A DNA stretch of 64,000 bases from NCBI GenBank assembly GCA_001314705.1, contig LJSU01000029.1, positions 1-64,000 on the forward strand. The letters are read 5' to 3'. Position 1 is the stretch's first letter. Every line of letters starts with the position of its first letter. The notes beneath the pieces are model-generated. The model had not been told where the DNA came from. It searched no databases and worked only from the letters and a program-made list of their open reading frames with translations. A program made the position numbers and the translations under genes. Of the stretch, positions 63,120-64,000 are shown piece after piece. This DNA is from Rhodobacteraceae bacterium HLUCCO07 (GTDB taxonomy: Bacteria > Pseudomonadota > Alphaproteobacteria > Rhodobacterales > Rhodobacteraceae).

Positions 63120-63614
63120 ATGACCCCCCGGGACATCGCCGCCCTGCCCTATCGGCGCAACGTGGGCGTGATGCTCGTCAACCGGGCCGGACAGGTCTTC
63201 GTCGGGCAGCGCACGGACAGCGACGTGCCCGCCTGGCAAATGCCGCAGGGCGGCATCGACGCGGGCGAAGACCCGCGCGAGGCTGCCTTGCGCGAGCTCG
63301 AAGAGGAAACCGGCGTCCCGCGCGACCTGGTCACGGTCGAGGCGGAAACCGAGGGCTGGATCGCCTATGACCTGCCCCACGACATCGTGCCGCGCATCTG
63401 GAACGGGCGTTACAAGGGGCAGGAACAGAAATGGTTCCTCCTGCGCTTTCACGGAACCGACGACCAGGTGCGGATCGACGCCGACGACCATCAGGAATTC
63501 TCCCAATGGCGCTGGCTTCCCCCCGACGAAGTGCTGGCCCAGATCGTGCCCTTCAAGCGCCCGGTCTATGAACAGGTGATCGCGGAATTTCGTGACCACC
63601 TGCAACCGCGGTGA
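63120..63614 (+). CDS. rppH: RNA pyrophosphohydrolase RppH
   Basis: A 164-residue Nudix hydrolase. It starts [21 protein letters not shown], and the Nudix box [23 protein letters not shown] carries the metal-binding Glu residues; WFLLRF and [12 protein letters not shown] are typical of RppH. It removes pyrophosphate from RNA 5' ends (and acts on dinucleoside polyphosphates), opening transcripts to RNase E. The start at 63120 follows GGACAGG. It is the last gene of the run that starts at rsfS. Confidence 0.94.
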   Translation: MTPRDIAALPYRRNVGVMLVNRAGQVFVGQRTDSDVPAWQMPQGGIDAGEDPREAALRELEEETGVPRDLVTVEAETEGWIAYDLPHDIVPRIWNGRYKGQEQKWFLLRFHGTDDQVRIDADDHQEFSQWRWLPPDEVLAQIVPFKRPVYEQVIAEFRDHLQPR

Positions 63615-63654
63615 TCCCTGACTGGCGATCCGCGGCACATCCCGTTCGGCCCGG

Positions 63655-64000
63655 TCAGGCCGCGATCTCCTGCATCAGCGCAAGAAAGCGTGCCACTTCC
63701 GGCAGCCAATTGTAATGGCACATCGACACCCGCACACAGCCCGCCATGCCCAGCGGGTCGAGCACGTTGCCCGAGTAATGATCGGCCTTGCGCAGATGAG
63801 TGCGCACCCCTTCGGCATTGAGCCGCGCCACCACCTCGGCCGGGTCGACCCCCTGCACCGCCAATGACACCAGCCCCTCGCGCGCCGGGTTGTCCACGCC
63901 GCCGATCAGCGTGACGCCCGGCATCTGCGCCAGCCCGGGCAGGTTGCCGGTGCCATGGATCATCGCATCGGTGAGGCGCTTTTCATGGTCATGGATCGCC
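63655..64000 (-). CDS. Class V aminotransferase / cysteine desulfurase-like, C-terminal part
   Basis: The window ends inside this gene, of which the last 114 codons are visible. The sequence EKRLTDAMIHGTGNLPGL, then LIGGVDNPAREGLVSL, AVQGVDPAEVVARLNAEGVR, and CVRVSMCHYNWLPEVARFLALM match the C-terminal domain of PLP class V aminotransferases such as SufS-like desulfurases. The PLP lysine lies outside the window. It is convergent with rppH. Confidence 0.8.
   Translation of the reverse strand, partial: AIHDHEKRLTDAMIHGTGNLPGLAQMPGVTLIGGVDNPAREGLVSLAVQGVDPAEVVARLNAEGVRTHLRKADHYSGNVLDPLGMAGCVRVSMCHYNWLPEVARFLALMQEIAA

Noticed and set aside
61293-63638. A 781-codon minus-strand frame opposite envC-like, ctpA and rppH
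   Set aside because: Antisense shadow over three real genes.
1-64000. CRISPR arrays, tRNA or rRNA genes, insertion sequences, prophage
   Set aside because: No regularly spaced repeats, cloverleaf-like segments, transposase or phage genes were recognised by reading both strands.

Overview
The window is a GC-rich stretch of a bacterial chromosome with dense, mostly intact genes and no sign of prophage, insertion sequence, CRISPR or tRNA genes. It looks like an alphaproteobacterium of the Rhodobacteraceae (Roseobacter-type). Supporting this are two ethylmalonyl-CoA pathway enzymes (Mcd, methylmalonyl-CoA epimerase), the block chvI-chvG-hprK-rapZ-EIIA-HPr divergent from pckA, a fused carnitine dehydrogenase/thioesterase, and lineage-typical unknown families (DUF6473, DUF6455, DUF1467). 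This is inference from gene content; no database search was run.

Layout. 1-7.8 kb: 5' end of tuf, a lipoprotein, a cytochrome P450, parC, an SH3-domain protein, an SDR, a HIG1-like membrane protein and a PduO-type cobalamin adenosyltransferase. 7.8-11.8 kb: etfBA with a terminator, a DUF6473 gene and 3-hydroxybutyryl-CoA dehydrogenase. 11.8-19.4 kb: an acyltransferase, then the regulatory PTS/RapZ/HprK/ChvGI block and divergent pckA. 19.5-26 kb: a TauE/SafE permease, methylsuccinyl-CoA dehydrogenase, and a carnitine degradation cluster with its AraC-type regulator. 26.3-30.2 kb: a fused indolepyruvate ferredoxin oxidoreductase and a small secreted orphan. 30.4-38.3 kb: a LuxR-type regulator divergent from a seven-gene polyamine operon (ABC importer, C-N hydrolase, acetylpolyamine amidohydrolase-like deacetylase, class III aminotransferase). 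38.5-49 kb: AsmA-like protein, rimO, an AT-rich orphan membrane protein, a CDGSH protein, two overlapping DUF6455 genes, IMPACT-family and M48 proteins, a second HDAC-like amidohydrolase, nitroreductase, EI24 protein and mce. 49-54 kb: a response regulator, a LysR/epimerase pair, a secreted endonuclease/phosphatase-fold protein and a membrane protein. 54-64 kb: leuDC, an MscS channel, then rsfS-rlmH-gpmI-envC-like-ctpA-rppH, ending in a truncated class V aminotransferase.

The genes suggest a marine-type heterotroph that scavenges amines (polyamines, carnitine), assimilates acetyl-CoA through the ethylmalonyl-CoA pathway, passes acyl-CoA electrons to ETF, and links carbon status to PEP carboxykinase through ChvGI and a regulatory PTS. 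The most notable non-coding structures are a G-quadruplex-like sequence in the loop of a perfect 14-bp hairpin (7901-7949), a 102-bp near-palindrome that supplies the mcd stop codon (22101-22202), a 22-nt motif that recurs in intergenic regions, and paired direct repeats 20 bp apart upstream of pckA. Two genes (rsfS and the EEP-fold protein) appear to need a CTG start.
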